Shown: one piece after another, positions 29,296-37,673 of the stretch | Layout: each line of letters starts with the position of its first letter | Numbering within the stretch: position 1 is the first letter of the stretch | Source: Streptomyces ficellus | GTDB taxonomy: Bacteria > Actinomycetota > Actinomycetes > Streptomycetales > Streptomycetaceae | DNA length: 64,000 nt | Reading direction: 5' to 3' | NCBI RefSeq assembly: GCF_030406405.1 | Contig: NZ_JAUEPL010000023.1 | Location: 1 to 64,000 of the forward strand | The notes under the pieces: model-generated | The model's input: only the letters and a program-made list of their open reading frames with translations | Database searches by the model: none | Told to the model about the DNA's origin: nothing | Position numbers and translations under genes: made by a program

Positions 29296-29324
29296 TTGTA
29301 GCGCTGCGCAACCGCCAATGCTAC
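29296..29324 (+). promoter_or_regulatory. Candidate promoter of the two small genes
   Basis: TTGTAG (29296-29301) and TGCTAC (29319-29324) with a 17-nt spacer, 60 bp before the GTG at 29384. The spacing fits a vegetative promoter; the -10 is weak. Confidence 0.45.
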
Positions 29325-29383
29325 GGCGCAGGCCCCATGCTGGGGGCAGTAAGCGGAAAAGGGATTCGGAAAGGACAGGGTTG

Positions 29384-29617
29384 GTGAAGGAAGAAGCCGA
29401 GCGGACGTCGAAGGTACGCATCAGCGATGCGGAGGACGCGGTGGCGGAATTGCGCGTGGCACTGGAAAGGGCCGGTATCGTCCTGCCGTCGCTGGGGCTG
29501 GACCCCGTCACCTCCGCCGCCGAGCCGGCGAGGCCGCTCGTGGAGTTGGGACGTTGCACGGTGGAGACGGCGCGCCGGCTGGCGGCCGTGCTGCCGGAGG
29601 AAGGTGGCCGGGGATGA
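29384..29617 (+). CDS. Small hypothetical protein
   Basis: 77-aa protein beginning VKEEAERTSKVRISDAEDAV. It is amphipathic and helical (AVAELRVALERAGIVLPSLGLDP) and mentions no recognised domain. GTG 29384 follows GGACAGGGTTG. The stop overlaps the next ATG (ATGA). Small genes like these two are often divergent from XRE/DUF397 pairs in Streptomyces, which suggests, without proof, a shared module. Confidence 0.65.
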   Translation: MKEEAERTSKVRISDAEDAVAELRVALERAGIVLPSLGLDPVTSAAEPARPLVELGRCTVETARRLAAVLPEEGGRG

Positions 29618-29829
29618 GCCTGCCCGTGGGGTCGTACGTCGTGGAGATCCATACCGGACGCGTGGCGCGCGTCATGGGGCACATGGGGCCGTATCTCCAG
29701 CTGAGACCGGTCGGCGGAGGGCGGGAGTGGGACTGCCCGCCGGAAGGGGTGCGGCGGGCGACGGACGCGGAGCGGATCAGCGCGGTGACGGCGTACGCGA
29801 ACGCGCGCAGCAGGGGTGAGGTGCCGTGA
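29614..29829 (+). CDS. Small hypothetical protein
   Basis: 71-aa basic protein (MSLPVGSYVVEIHTGRVARVMG start) with a predicted small beta-barrel-like first half and helical end (ATDAERISAVTAYANARSRG). It overlaps the preceding small gene by ATGA and has the preceding GGCCGGGG as a weak ribosome site. No family recognised. Confidence 0.62.
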   Translation: MSLPVGSYVVEIHTGRVARVMGHMGPYLQLRPVGGGREWDCPPEGVRRATDAERISAVTAYANARSRGEVP

Positions 29830-29844
29830 CGCTCCGCGTCGGTG

Positions 29845-30258
29845 TCAGCTCCGGAGGTCGATCATCCGGACGGGTTGGCCCGTGGTGCGGGCGATCGTCT
29901 CGTAGTCCCGGTCGTAGTGCAGGAGCGTGAGCCCGCACTCCTCCGCCACGGCGGCCACCAGGAGATCGACTGCCCCCGCGCTGCGGTGCTCCCCCTTGGC
30001 GGTGAGCTGTTCCTGCACGACACGAGCCCGCCGGTAGATGCCGTCCGGGATGGGGCACCAGGCGTAGTAGGTGTTGAGGTCCTTCTTCAGTTCCTCTCGG
30101 TGGGCGCTGGACCGAGCGAAAAACAGTATCTCCAGCTCAGTGAAGTCGCAGATGGCGACGAGACCGGCGCCGATCTTGGCGTCCCACTCCTCTGCGGCCT
30201 GGCCAGTCAGGACCCGGGCCAGGGCAGAGGTGTCGATGAGGAAGTCGGCGACGTGCAC
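29845..30258 (-). CDS. vapC: PIN-domain toxin, VapC family
   Basis: 137-aa PIN-domain ribonuclease. The acidic metal-binding residues are visible: Asp9 in FLIDTSALA, Glu in DFTELEILF, Asp in GAVDLLVAAVA and Asp pair in LLHYDRDYETIA. VapC toxins cleave tRNA or rRNA. It starts immediately after the vapB stop (no gap), so the antitoxin is made first from a shared mRNA. Confidence 0.9.
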   Translation of the reverse strand: MHVADFLIDTSALARVLTGQAAEEWDAKIGAGLVAICDFTELEILFFARSSAHREELKKDLNTYYAWCPIPDGIYRRARVVQEQLTAKGEHRSAGAVDLLVAAVAEECGLTLLHYDRDYETIARTTGQPVRMIDLRS

Positions 30259-30525
30259 CTACGCGCTCCTGGGCGTCTCGTTCGGCTCGCTGGGCTCTTG
30301 GTCCCGCACGCCACCCCGGTACTTGCGCTTGTCCAGCAGGATGTCGATGTCCACGCCGCCCTCGCGGACGAGTCGGCGGGAGTTCTCCAGCGCGCGCAGG
30401 CGCCGGTAGCGGGCCGTCACCTCGCGCAGCGCGGTGTTGATGGTGTCGCGCTTGGTGGTGGTGCCGAGCTCCTTCGCGGCCTCGGCAAGTGCTTCGTCGT
30501 CAAGGTCGATGACGGTTCTGCTCAT
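30259..30525 (-). CDS. vapB: VapB-type antitoxin
   Basis: 88-aa antitoxin. MSRTVIDLDDEALAEAAKELGT with TKRDTINTALREV is the ribbon-helix-helix form of the VapB/DUF2191 family; the C-terminal acidic and basic tail would wrap the toxin. GGAGGACCC precedes the ATG. A TATA-rich dyad 14 bp upstream is the likely autoregulatory operator. Confidence 0.88.
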   Translation of the reverse strand: MSRTVIDLDDEALAEAAKELGTTTKRDTINTALREVTARYRRLRALENSRRLVREGGVDIDILLDKRKYRGGVRDQEPSEPNETPRSA

Positions 30526-30538
30526 GGGTCCTCCTTGG

Positions 30539-30560
30539 GATATATACGCACGAGTATATC
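30539..30560 (-). promoter_or_regulatory. vapBC operator-promoter dyad
   Basis: GATATA - 10 nt - TATATC, an AT-rich inverted repeat unusual for this genome, just upstream of vapB. On the minus strand it also supplies TATACT as a possible -10. It fits a ribbon-helix-helix VapB binding site. Confidence 0.6.
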
Positions 30561-30632
30561 ACTGCACACGATCGAATGTGCATTCGGAACGCGGGTGCCA
30601 TCGGTCCCGCCCCCGTACGGGACAATGGCCGC

Positions 30633-31379
30633 ATGACCCTGTTCCGCGACGACGGCATCGTGCTGCGCACCCAGAAGCTGGGTGAGGCGGATCGCATCAT
30701 CACGATCCTGACCCGCGGCCACGGGCGCGTGCGGGCCGTCGCCCGGGGTGTACGGCGCACGAAGTCGAAGTTCGGGGCCCGGCTGGAGCCGTTCAGCCAC
30801 GTCGACGTGCAGTTCTTCGCGCGGGGCAGCGAGCTGGTCGGGCGCGGGCTGCCGCTGTGCACGCAGAGCGAGACGATCGCGGCGTACGGGAGCGGGATCG
30901 TCACCGACTACGCGCGGTACACCGCCGGTACCGCCATGCTGGAGACCGCCGAGCGGTTCACGGATCACGAGGGCGAGCCGGCCGTGCAGCAGTACCTGCT
31001 GCTCATCGGGGCCCTGCGGACCCTCGCGCGCGGGGAGCACGCGCCGCATCTCATCCTGGACGCGTTCCTGCTGCGGTCGCTGGCCGTGAACGGCTACGCG
31101 CCCTCCTTCGAGGACTGCGCGCGGTGCGGCATCCACGGGCCGAACCGGTTCTTCTCGGTCGCGGCCGGCGGGGTCGTATGCGGCGACTGCCGGGTGCCCG
31201 GCAGCGTCGTACCCTCTGCGGAGGCCGTGGGCCTGCTCAGCGCGCTGCTGACCGGCGACTGGGAGACGGCGGACGCGTGCGAGCCGCGCCACGTCAGGGA
31301 GGGGAGCGGGCTGGTGTCCGCGTATCTGCACTGGCATCTGGAGCGGGGGCTGCGCTCCCTCCGGTACGTGGAGAAGTGA
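30633..31379 (+). CDS. recO: DNA repair protein RecO
   Basis: 248-aa recombination mediator that loads RecA on SSB-coated DNA in the RecFOR pathway. N-terminal OB fold (FRDDGIVLRTQKLGEADRIITILTR) and the C-terminal domain with a zinc cluster formed by CARCG and CGDCR. It is followed 26 bp later by uppS; recO-uppS adjacency is usual in actinobacteria. Confidence 0.94.
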   Translation: MTLFRDDGIVLRTQKLGEADRIITILTRGHGRVRAVARGVRRTKSKFGARLEPFSHVDVQFFARGSELVGRGLPLCTQSETIAAYGSGIVTDYARYTAGTAMLETAERFTDHEGEPAVQQYLLLIGALRTLARGEHAPHLILDAFLLRSLAVNGYAPSFEDCARCGIHGPNRFFSVAAGGVVCGDCRVPGSVVPSAEAVGLLSALLTGDWETADACEPRHVREGSGLVSAYLHWHLERGLRSLRYVEK

Positions 31380-31405
31380 CGAAGAGGAAGTAGGAGATGG
31401 AGCGC

Positions 31406-32296
31406 ATGGCACGACGCGGATTCCTGGGCCGGTCCCGCCGCGAGTACAAGGACCCCGAGCCGCACCCCTCGGGCGCGCGCCCGCCGAAGTTCCCCGGCGA
31501 GCTGGTGCCGAACCACGTGGCGATCGTCATGGACGGCAACGGCCGCTGGGCGAAGGACCGCGGCCTGCCGCGCACCGAGGGGCACAAGGTCGGTGCCGAG
31601 CGCGTGCTGGACGTGCTCCAGGGCGCCATCGAGATGGGCGTCGGGTCCATCTCGCTGTACGCCTTCTCCACCGAGAACTGGAAGCGCTCGCCGGACGAGG
31701 TGCGCTTCCTGATGAACTTCAACCGCGACTTCATCCGCAAGACCCGCGACCAGCTCGACGAACTCGGTATCCGGGTGCGCTGGGTGGGCCGTATGCCCAA
31801 GCTGTGGAAGTCGGTGGCCAAGGAGCTGGAGATCGCCCAGGAACAGACCAAGGGCAATGACCGGCTCACCCTGTACTTCTGCATGAACTACGGCGGCCGC
31901 GCCGAGATCGCGGACGCGGCGCAGAGGATCGCCGAGGACGTGAGGGCGGGCAGGCTCGACCCGTCGAAGGTCAGCGAGAAGACGGTCCAGAAGTACCTGT
32001 ACTACCCCGACATGCCGGACGTGGACCTGTTCCTGCGGCCCAGCGGCGAGCAGCGCACGTCCAACTACCTGATCTGGCAGAGCGCTTACGCCGAGATGGT
32101 CTTCCAGGACGTGCTGTGGCCCGACTTCGACCGCCGCGACCTGTGGCAGGCCTGCCTGGAGTACGCGCAGCGCGACCGCCGCTTCGGCGGGGCGATCCCG
32201 AACGAGGAACTGCTCGCGATGCGGGGCCGGCCGGAGGGCGGGGAGGCGGCCGAGGGGCAGCGGGCGGCCATGGACGGCAGCATCACCCGCAGGTGA
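31406..32296 (+). CDS. uppS: Undecaprenyl/polyprenyl diphosphate synthase (cis-prenyltransferase)
   Basis: 296-aa cis-prenyltransferase making the C50-C55 lipid carrier for peptidoglycan. Motifs: VMDGNGRWA (residues 41-49, catalytic Asp), [12 protein letters not shown], and the C-terminal [20 protein letters not shown] prefer ATG 31406 (MARRGFLGR), with AGGAG 10 nt upstream; the ATG at 31397 lies too close to that site. Ends before a 19-bp bidirectional terminator. Confidence 0.94.
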   Translation: MARRGFLGRSRREYKDPEPHPSGARPPKFPGELVPNHVAIVMDGNGRWAKDRGLPRTEGHKVGAERVLDVLQGAIEMGVGSISLYAFSTENWKRSPDEVRFLMNFNRDFIRKTRDQLDELGIRVRWVGRMPKLWKSVAKELEIAQEQTKGNDRLTLYFCMNYGGRAEIADAAQRIAEDVRAGRLDPSKVSEKTVQKYLYYPDMPDVDLFLRPSGEQRTSNYLIWQSAYAEMVFQDVLWPDFDRRDLWQACLEYAQRDRRFGGAIPNEELLAMRGRPEGGEAAEGQRAAMDGSITRR

Positions 32297-32305
32297 CGGC
32301 GGCAG

Positions 32306-32350
32306 ACGAAGGGCCCCGCACCGGGGGTGAACCGGTGCGGGGCCCTTCGT
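32306..32350. terminator. Bidirectional terminator between uppS and zur
   Basis: 19-bp perfect stem built around GAAGGGCCCCGCACCGG with its complement, extended by AC/GT at the ends, and a 7-nt loop. It separates convergent uppS and zur. Confidence 0.93.
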
Positions 32351-32364
32351 CATGTCATGTCACG

Positions 32365-32778
32365 TCACTTGGCCGCGCACTCCGCGCACGTGCCGAAGAT
32401 CTCCACCGTGTGCGCCACGTTCACAAAGCCGTGCTCGCCCGCGATCGCCTCGGCCCACTGCTCGACCGCCGGGCCCTCGACCTCCACCGCCTTGCCGCAG
32501 ACGCGGCACACCAGGTGGTGGTGGTGCTCGCCCGTCGAGCAGCGGCGGTAGACCGCCTCGCCGTCGCTGGTGCGCAGCACGTCGACCTCGCCGGCCTCGG
32601 CGAGGGACTGCAGGGTGCGGTAGACCGTCGTGAGGCCCACCGAGTCGCCGCGGTGCTTGAGCATGTCGTGCAGCTCCTGCGCGCTGCGGAACTCGTCCAC
32701 CTCGTTCAGCGCCGCCGACACGGCAGCACGCTGCCTGGTCGACCGGCCGCGTACGCCGGGGGGTCCAGCCGTCGCCAC
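32365..32778 (-). CDS. zur: Zinc uptake regulator Zur (Fur family)
   Basis: 137-aa Fur-family repressor. Wing-helix region RSAQELHDMLKHRGDSVGLTTVYRTLQSLA, zinc and sensing ligands in STGEHHHHLVCRVCG, and the structural CAEC near the end. The GTG at 32778 (MATAGPPG) is chosen since GAGGAGG precedes it and the start matches known Streptomyces Zur; the GTG at 32808 has no ribosome site. It is downstream of znuB in the same direction, so Zur probably regulates its own operon, which has a Zur box. Confidence 0.93.
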   Translation of the reverse strand: MATAGPPGVRGRSTRQRAAVSAALNEVDEFRSAQELHDMLKHRGDSVGLTTVYRTLQSLAEAGEVDVLRTSDGEAVYRRCSTGEHHHHLVCRVCGKAVEVEGPAVEQWAEAIAGEHGFVNVAHTVEIFGTCAECAAK

Positions 32779-32850
32779 AGGTGCCTCCTCAACACTCGGC
32801 CCGCTCACAAGTACGTCGGGCCATTCTGCCAGGCCGCCGTAGCGGGCCCG

Positions 32851-33744
32851 TCAGACCTTGACGTCGTCCGCCGGGCCACGGGTGACCGGGACGTCCACGT
32901 CGCAGCCGTCCACGGCCGGCCGGGCGGCCCTCGCGCGGCGCCTGGCCAGCGGGGCGGCCAGGGCGGTCAGCGCGGCGAACACGGCGATGGCCATCAGTAC
33001 GATCGTCGCCCCGGGCGGCACATCCTGGTAGTAGGAGGTCGCCGTGCCGGTCAGCGTCACACCCGTACCGATCAGCACCGCGAGGGCGAACGTCATACGG
33101 AAGCTGCGCGCCAGCTGCTGCGCCGCCGCCACCGGCACCACCATCAGCGCGCTGACCAGCAGCAGGCCGACGACCCGCATGGCGACCGTGACGGTCACGG
33201 CGGCGGTGACCGCGACCAGCAGGTTGAGCGCCCGCACCGGCAGCCCGGTGACCCGCGCGAACTCCTCGTCCTGGCTCACCGCGAACAGCTGCCGCCGCAG
33301 GCCCACCGTGACGAGGATCACGAACCCCGCCAGCAGGCAGATCGCGGTGACGTCCTCCTCGGAGACCGTCGACAGGGAGCCGAAGAGGTACGAGGTGAGG
33401 TTGGCGTTCGAGCCGGTCGGCGACAGGTTGATCAGCATGACGCCGCCCGCCATACCGCCGTAGAAGAGCAGCGCCAGCGCGATGTCGCCGCGCGTGCGCC
33501 CGTACGCCCGGATCAGCTCCATCGCGATCGCGCCCGCGATCGACACGATGGCGGCCATCCACACCGGGTTGGTGGACATCAGGAAGCCCAGGCCGACGCC
33601 CGTCATGGCCACATGGCCGATGCCGTCGCCCATCAGGGCCTGCCGGCGCTGCACCAGGTAGATGCCGACGGCCGGAGCGGTGATGCCGACCAGTACGGCC
33701 GCGAGGAGCGCCCGCTGCATGAAGGCGAGCTCGAGGATTTCCAT
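32851..33744 (-). CDS. znuB: Zinc ABC transporter permease ZnuB
   Basis: 297-aa ABC-3-family permease with about eight membrane helices. Family segments: LVQRRQALMGDGIGHVAMTGVGLGFL near the N-terminus, YGRTRGDIALALLFYGGMAGG and AMRVVGLLLVSALMVVPVAAAQQLA. ATG 33744 is 2 bp after the znuC stop. Cytoplasmic tail ends in a charged, Val-rich stretch. Acts with ZnuA and ZnuC in high-affinity zinc import. Confidence 0.92.
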   Translation of the reverse strand: MEILELAFMQRALLAAVLVGITAPAVGIYLVQRRQALMGDGIGHVAMTGVGLGFLMSTNPVWMAAIVSIAGAIAMELIRAYGRTRGDIALALLFYGGMAGGVMLINLSPTGSNANLTSYLFGSLSTVSEEDVTAICLLAGFVILVTVGLRRQLFAVSQDEEFARVTGLPVRALNLLVAVTAAVTVTVAMRVVGLLLVSALMVVPVAAAQQLARSFRMTFALAVLIGTGVTLTGTATSYYQDVPPGATIVLMAIAVFAALTALAAPLARRRARAARPAVDGCDVDVPVTRGPADDVKV

Positions 33745-33746
33745 GA

Positions 33747-34511
33747 TCAGGTCAGCAGTCCCGTGCGGAGCGGCTCGCCGGCCGCGTGCGGATGTACGTG
33801 GTCGTGGCCGGGCAGCGCGTGCTGGCCGACCGCCTCGGGCGGCGGCCCGTCGTGCACCACGCAGCCGTCGCGCAGCACGACCGCGCGGTCGATCAGCGGC
33901 TCCAGCGCGCCCAGCTCGTGCAGCACCAGCAGCACGGTCGTACCGCCCGCGACCTGCTCGCGCAGCGTCGAGGCCAGGATCTCCTGGCTGGCCAGGTCGA
34001 CGCCCGCCATCGGCTCGTCCATGATCAGCAGATCGGGGTCGGCGGCGAGTGCCCGGGCGATCAGCACCCGCTGGTGCTGGCCGCCGGAGAGGGCGTTCAC
34101 GGAGTCCTTGGCGCGGTCGGCGAGCCCGACGAGCTCGATGGCGCGCTGGACGGCCGCCTTGTCGGCCTTGGCGGGCCACTTCAGCCGCGTACGGGACAGG
34201 CGGCCCGAGGAGACGACCTCGCGGACCGTGGCGGGCACGCCGCTGGCGGCGGTGGTGCGCTGCGGTACGTAGCCCACGCGGGCCCAGTCGCGGAACCGCC
34301 TCAGCTCCGTACCGAAGAGGGAGATCGACCCGCCGGTGAGGGGCACCTGGCCGATCACCGAGCGGACGGCGGTCGACTTGCCCGAGCCGTTGGCGCCGAG
34401 CAGGGCGACGACCTCACCGTGGTCCACGGTGAGGTCGATGCCGCGCAGCACGGGGCGCGAGCCGAGGGTGGCGGTGGCCGATCGGACGGATATGACGGGC
34501 TCGCTGCTCAT
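33747..34511 (-). CDS. znuC: Zinc ABC transporter ATP-binding protein ZnuC
   Basis: 254-aa ABC ATPase. Walker A GANGSGKST, ABC signature LSGGQHQR, Walker B DLLIMDEPMAGVD and the switch His in LVLHELG. ATG 34511 is preferred because GGAGG is correctly spaced. The His-rich tail (GQHALPGHDHVHPHA) is common in ZnuC-type proteins and may bind zinc. Confidence 0.93.
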   Translation of the reverse strand: MSSEPVISVRSATATLGSRPVLRGIDLTVDHGEVVALLGANGSGKSTAVRSVIGQVPLTGGSISLFGTELRRFRDWARVGYVPQRTTAASGVPATVREVVSSGRLSRTRLKWPAKADKAAVQRAIELVGLADRAKDSVNALSGGQHQRVLIARALAADPDLLIMDEPMAGVDLASQEILASTLREQVAGGTTVLLVLHELGALEPLIDRAVVLRDGCVVHDGPPPEAVGQHALPGHDHVHPHAAGEPLRTGLLT

Positions 34512-34534
34512 CGGTGCCTCCAGGGGGTGGTGCG

Positions 34535-35497
34535 TCACTTGGCTCCGAGGGCCTTCTGGAGCGCCGCGAGGTTGGACTTCATGACCTCGAAGTAGTCAGC
34601 GCCCTTGGACTGGGGCGTGATTCCCTCCAGCGGGTCCAGGACGTCCGTCTTGAGGCCGGCGTCCCTGGCGAGGGTCTTGGCGGTCTTGTCGCTGGCGAGG
34701 GTCTCGAAGAAGACGGTCGTGACCTTGTCCCTCTTGGCGATGTCCTGGAGTTCCTTGATCCGGGCGGGGCTGGGCTCGGACTCGGGGTCGACGCCGGAGA
34801 TGCCCTCCTGCTCCAGGCCGTACCGCTCGGCGAGGTAGCCGAACGCGGAGTGGGTGGTGATGAAGGTCTTGGTGGAGGTGTTCTTCAGGCCCTGCTCGAA
34901 GGTGGCGTGGAGGGCGTCGAGCTTCTTCACCAGCTCGTCGGTGTTCTTCCGGTAGTCGGCCGCGTGGTCGGGGTCGGCCTTCTCCAGGGAGGCCCCGACG
35001 CCCTTGGCGACCTCGGCGTACTTCACCGGGTCCAGCCAGATGTGCGGGTCGGCGCCGGCTTCCTCGCCCTCGTGGGCCTCCTCGCCCTCGTGGTCGTGGC
35101 CGGTCTCGGTGCCGTGCTCCTCGAGCGTGGTGAGGGTGGCGGCGTCGACGGTGTTCTTGACGCCCGCCTGCTTGATCGCCTCGTCCACGGCGGGCTGGAT
35201 ACCCTTGAGGTAGAGGATGTAGTCGGCTTCGCCGAGCTCGCCGATCTGCTTGGGCTTGAGTTCGAGGTCGTGCGGCTCGACGCCCGGCTTGGTGAGGGTG
35301 GTGACGGAGACCCGGTCGCCGCCTATCTGCTCGGCCAGGAACTGCATCGGGTAGAACGACGCCACGACGGCCAGCTTGCCGTCCTCGCTCTTCGTCCCGG
35401 CGGTGCCGGAGGACTCGGAGCAGGCGGAGAGCGTGACCAGACCGAGGGCCACGGCTCCGGCGACGGCGGTGGTGGGTATGAGGCGTCGTACGTTCAT
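34535..35497 (-). CDS. znuA: Zinc ABC transporter substrate-binding lipoprotein ZnuA
   Basis: 320-aa cluster A-I binding protein. Lipoprotein signal with lipobox LSAC (cysteine about residue 26), zinc-site His in VEPHDLELKP, a charged His/Glu loop (HGTETGHDHEGEEAHEGEE) typical of zinc rather than manganese proteins, DPHIWLDP, and THSAFGYLAERY. First gene of znuA-znuC-znuB-zur. A Zur box overlaps its -35, so it is zinc-repressed. Start ATG 35497 (MNVRRLIPT) is close to the predicted transcription start. Confidence 0.94.
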   Translation of the reverse strand: MNVRRLIPTTAVAGAVALGLVTLSACSESSGTAGTKSEDGKLAVVASFYPMQFLAEQIGGDRVSVTTLTKPGVEPHDLELKPKQIGELGEADYILYLKGIQPAVDEAIKQAGVKNTVDAATLTTLEEHGTETGHDHEGEEAHEGEEAGADPHIWLDPVKYAEVAKGVGASLEKADPDHAADYRKNTDELVKKLDALHATFEQGLKNTSTKTFITTHSAFGYLAERYGLEQEGISGVDPESEPSPARIKELQDIAKRDKVTTVFFETLASDKTAKTLARDAGLKTDVLDPLEGITPQSKGADYFEVMKSNLAALQKALGAK

Positions 35498-35518
35498 GAC
35501 TCTCATTTTCAACAAAAG

Positions 35519-35533
35519 TGGAAACGATTGTCA
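35519..35533 (-). promoter_or_regulatory. Zur box before znuA
   Basis: TGGAAACGATTGTCA matches the Streptomyces Zur-box core TGAAAATGATTTTCA at 12 of 15 positions. On the minus strand it overlaps TTGACA (35529-35534), a perfect -35, so bound Zur would cover the promoter. A weak -10 (TGAAAA) would follow 17 nt later. Confidence 0.72.
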
Positions 35534-35568
35534 ACAAAGGGCGTAAGTGGCCCTGCGCACACACCGAT

Positions 35569-35599
35569 TTGATCCGGGGGGTGCGCGCGCCGGTAATCT
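35569..35599 (+). promoter_or_regulatory. Candidate promoter of glyS
   Basis: TTGATC (35569-35574) and TAATCT (35594-35599), 19-nt spacer, about 100 bp before the glyS GTG. No T-box core (such as GGNACCGCG-type) is seen in the leader. Confidence 0.4.
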
Positions 35600-35696
35600 G
35601 AAGCATTCGCAGCCCGCCCGTCTTCCGAACACCACTCCTCGCCGGGCGCTTCGCGCCGTACCTGTCCGATTTCGTCACCGTTATGAAGAGAGCACC

Positions 35697-37079
35697 GTGG
35701 CCGCCGACAAGATCGACACCATCGTCAGCCTGAGCAAGCGCCGTGGCTTCGTCTACCCCTGCAGCGAGATCTACGGCGGACAGCGTGCCGCCTGGGACTA
35801 CGGGCCGCTGGGTGTCGAGCTGAAGGAGAACATCAAGCGCCAGTGGTGGCGTTACATGGTCACCTCGCGTGAGGACGTCGTGGGTCTCGACTCGTCGGTG
35901 ATCCTGGCCCCCGAGGTCTGGGAGGCCTCCGGCCACGTCGCCACCTTCACCGACCCGCTCACCGAGTGCACCTCCTGCCACAAGCGTTACCGCGCGGACC
36001 ACTTGGAGGAGGCGTACGAGGAGAAGCACGGCAGGCTCCCCGAGAACGGCCTCGCCGACCTCAACTGCCCCAACTGCGGCAACAAGGGCACCTTCACCGA
36101 GCCCAAGCAGTTCTCCGGCCTCCTCTCCACCCACCTCGGCCCCACCCAGGACTCCGGCTCCGTCGCCTACCTGCGCCCCGAGACCGCCCAGGGCATCTTC
36201 ACCAACTTCGCCCAGGTGCAGCAGACCTCGCGCAAGAAGCCGCCGTTCGGCATCGCGCAGATGGGCAAGTCCTTCCGGAACGAGATCACTCCGGGCAACT
36301 TCATCTTCCGCACCCGCGAATTCGAGCAGATGGAGATGGAGTTCTTCGTCAAGCCGGGCGAGGACGAGCAGTGGCAGGAATACTGGATGGAGCAGCGCTG
36401 GAACTGGTACCGCGACCTGGGTCTCCGTGAGGAGAACATGCGCTGGTACGAGCACCCCAAGGAGAAGCTCTCCCACTACTCCAAGCGCACCGCCGACATC
36501 GAGTACCGCTTCCAGTTCGGCGGCAGCGAGTGGGGCGAGCTGGAGGGTGTCGCCAACCGCACCGACTACGACCTGACCGCGCACTCCAAGGCGTCCGGCA
36601 CCGACCTGTCGTTCTTCGACCAGGAGGCCGGCGAGCGCTGGACCCCGTATGTCATCGAGCCCGCCGCCGGTGTCGGCCGCGCCATGCTGGCCTTCCTGCT
36701 CGACGCGTACAACGAGGACGAGGCCCCGAACGCCAAGGGCGTCATGGAGAAGCGCACGGTGATGCGCCTCGACCCGCGCCTGGCGCCGGTCAAGGTCGCG
36801 GTGCTGCCGCTGTCGCGCAACCCGCAGCTGTCGCCGAAGGCGAAGGGGCTGGCCGCCGACCTGCGCAAGAACTGGAACATCGACTTCGATGACGCGGGTG
36901 CCATCGGCCGCCGCTACCGCCGTCAGGACGAGATCGGCACGCCGTTCTGCGTCACGGTCGACTTCGACACCCTCGACGACAACGCGGTGACCGTGCGCGA
37001 GCGCGACACCATGAAGCAGGAGCGCGTCTCCCTGGACCAGATCCAGGGCTACCTGGGCAGCCGTCTGCTCGGCTGCTGA
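35697..37079 (+). CDS. glyS: Glycyl-tRNA synthetase (alpha2 type)
   Basis: 460-aa class II synthetase charging tRNA-Gly. Start [21 protein letters not shown]; motif-2 region [25 protein letters not shown]; a metal-like CTSCHKRY...CPNCGNKG pair; C-terminal anticodon-binding domain. GTG 35697 chosen to match known starts (in-frame upstream codons are not family-like). Divergent from znuA. Ends before a large hairpin. Confidence 0.95.
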   Translation: MAADKIDTIVSLSKRRGFVYPCSEIYGGQRAAWDYGPLGVELKENIKRQWWRYMVTSREDVVGLDSSVILAPEVWEASGHVATFTDPLTECTSCHKRYRADHLEEAYEEKHGRLPENGLADLNCPNCGNKGTFTEPKQFSGLLSTHLGPTQDSGSVAYLRPETAQGIFTNFAQVQQTSRKKPPFGIAQMGKSFRNEITPGNFIFRTREFEQMEMEFFVKPGEDEQWQEYWMEQRWNWYRDLGLREENMRWYEHPKEKLSHYSKRTADIEYRFQFGGSEWGELEGVANRTDYDLTAHSKASGTDLSFFDQEAGERWTPYVIEPAAGVGRAMLAFLLDAYNEDEAPNAKGVMEKRTVMRLDPRLAPVKVAVLPLSRNPQLSPKAKGLAADLRKNWNIDFDDAGAIGRRYRRQDEIGTPFCVTVDFDTLDDNAVTVRERDTMKQERVSLDQIQGYLGSRLLGC

Positions 37080-37094
37080 CGCCTGTGTGACGGG

Positions 37095-37156
37095 CGAAGC
37101 CCCCGGCTCTCGTACGGCGGTACCGCGGTACCGGCTGTACGAGGCCGGGGGCTTCG
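37095..37156 (+). terminator. Terminator after glyS
   Basis: Long stem-loop: 37095-37115 (CGAAGCCCCCGG then CTCGTAC) pairs with 37137-37156 with a small bulge, 16 bp after the glyS stop. Confidence 0.85.
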
Positions 37157-37332
37157 GCTGTGACGCACGGGGTCCCGGCGGGCGGCGCCGAAATCGGGTG
37201 CCCGGGGTCCCGGGGGCGGGGTACCGTCACCGCATGCCATTCCTTCCGATCTACGAGTGAGAAGGCGGCGGGCTCCCGGCCCGCCTCCCACGCCACCGAT
37301 GCCGGATCACTTCTCACCACGATGGAGAACCC

Positions 37333-37584
37333 GTGGCCAAGAGCCGTAACAACCTTCTCGGCGTAGGCGGACAGCGCAAGAAGCTGTCCCGCGCCGACCA
37401 GCAGGGCTCCGCCCCTGCCCGCGCCGCCGACCGCCGGGCGGCCGCCGACCAGAAGCAGGAACTGCTGCGCAAGATGCGCGAGCGCGCCGAGGGTACGGAG
37501 GGCACGGAGGGTACGGAGGGCACCGAGGCCGCCGAAACCGCCGCCCAGGGCGCCGGTCAGGGGCAGGCCGAGCAGCAGGGCTGA
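37333..37584 (+). CDS. DUF6243 family small protein
   Basis: 83-aa very hydrophilic, Lys/Arg/Gln-rich protein starting VAKSRNNLLGVGGQRKKLSRAD, typical of a small Streptomyces-specific family without known role. Near its C-terminus four Glu-Gly-Thr repeats are encoded by a 9-bp DNA repeat (37489-37524). GTG 37333 follows GGAG by 8 nt. A GGCGGGC/GCCCGCC hairpin lies at about 37265-37284 upstream. Confidence 0.8.
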   Translation: MAKSRNNLLGVGGQRKKLSRADQQGSAPARAADRRAAADQKQELLRKMRERAEGTEGTEGTEGTEAAETAAQGAGQGQAEQQG

Positions 37585-37619
37585 CGCCCTTCCCTGACGC
37601 CCCCACCACCGCACGCACC

Positions 37620-37655
37620 GGGGCCCGGGTCACCTCATCAGGTGGCCCGGGCCCC
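37620..37655. terminator. Bidirectional terminator
   Basis: 16-bp stem (GGGGCCCGGGTCACCT with one mismatch) and a 4-nt loop between DUF6243 and the convergent MFS gene. Confidence 0.88.
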
Positions 37656-37673
37656 GCTGCGTACCCACCGCCC

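Noticed and set aside
35534-35696. T-box or other riboswitch in the glyS leader
   Set aside because: No T-box core sequence or aptamer-like conserved motif could be found in the leader.
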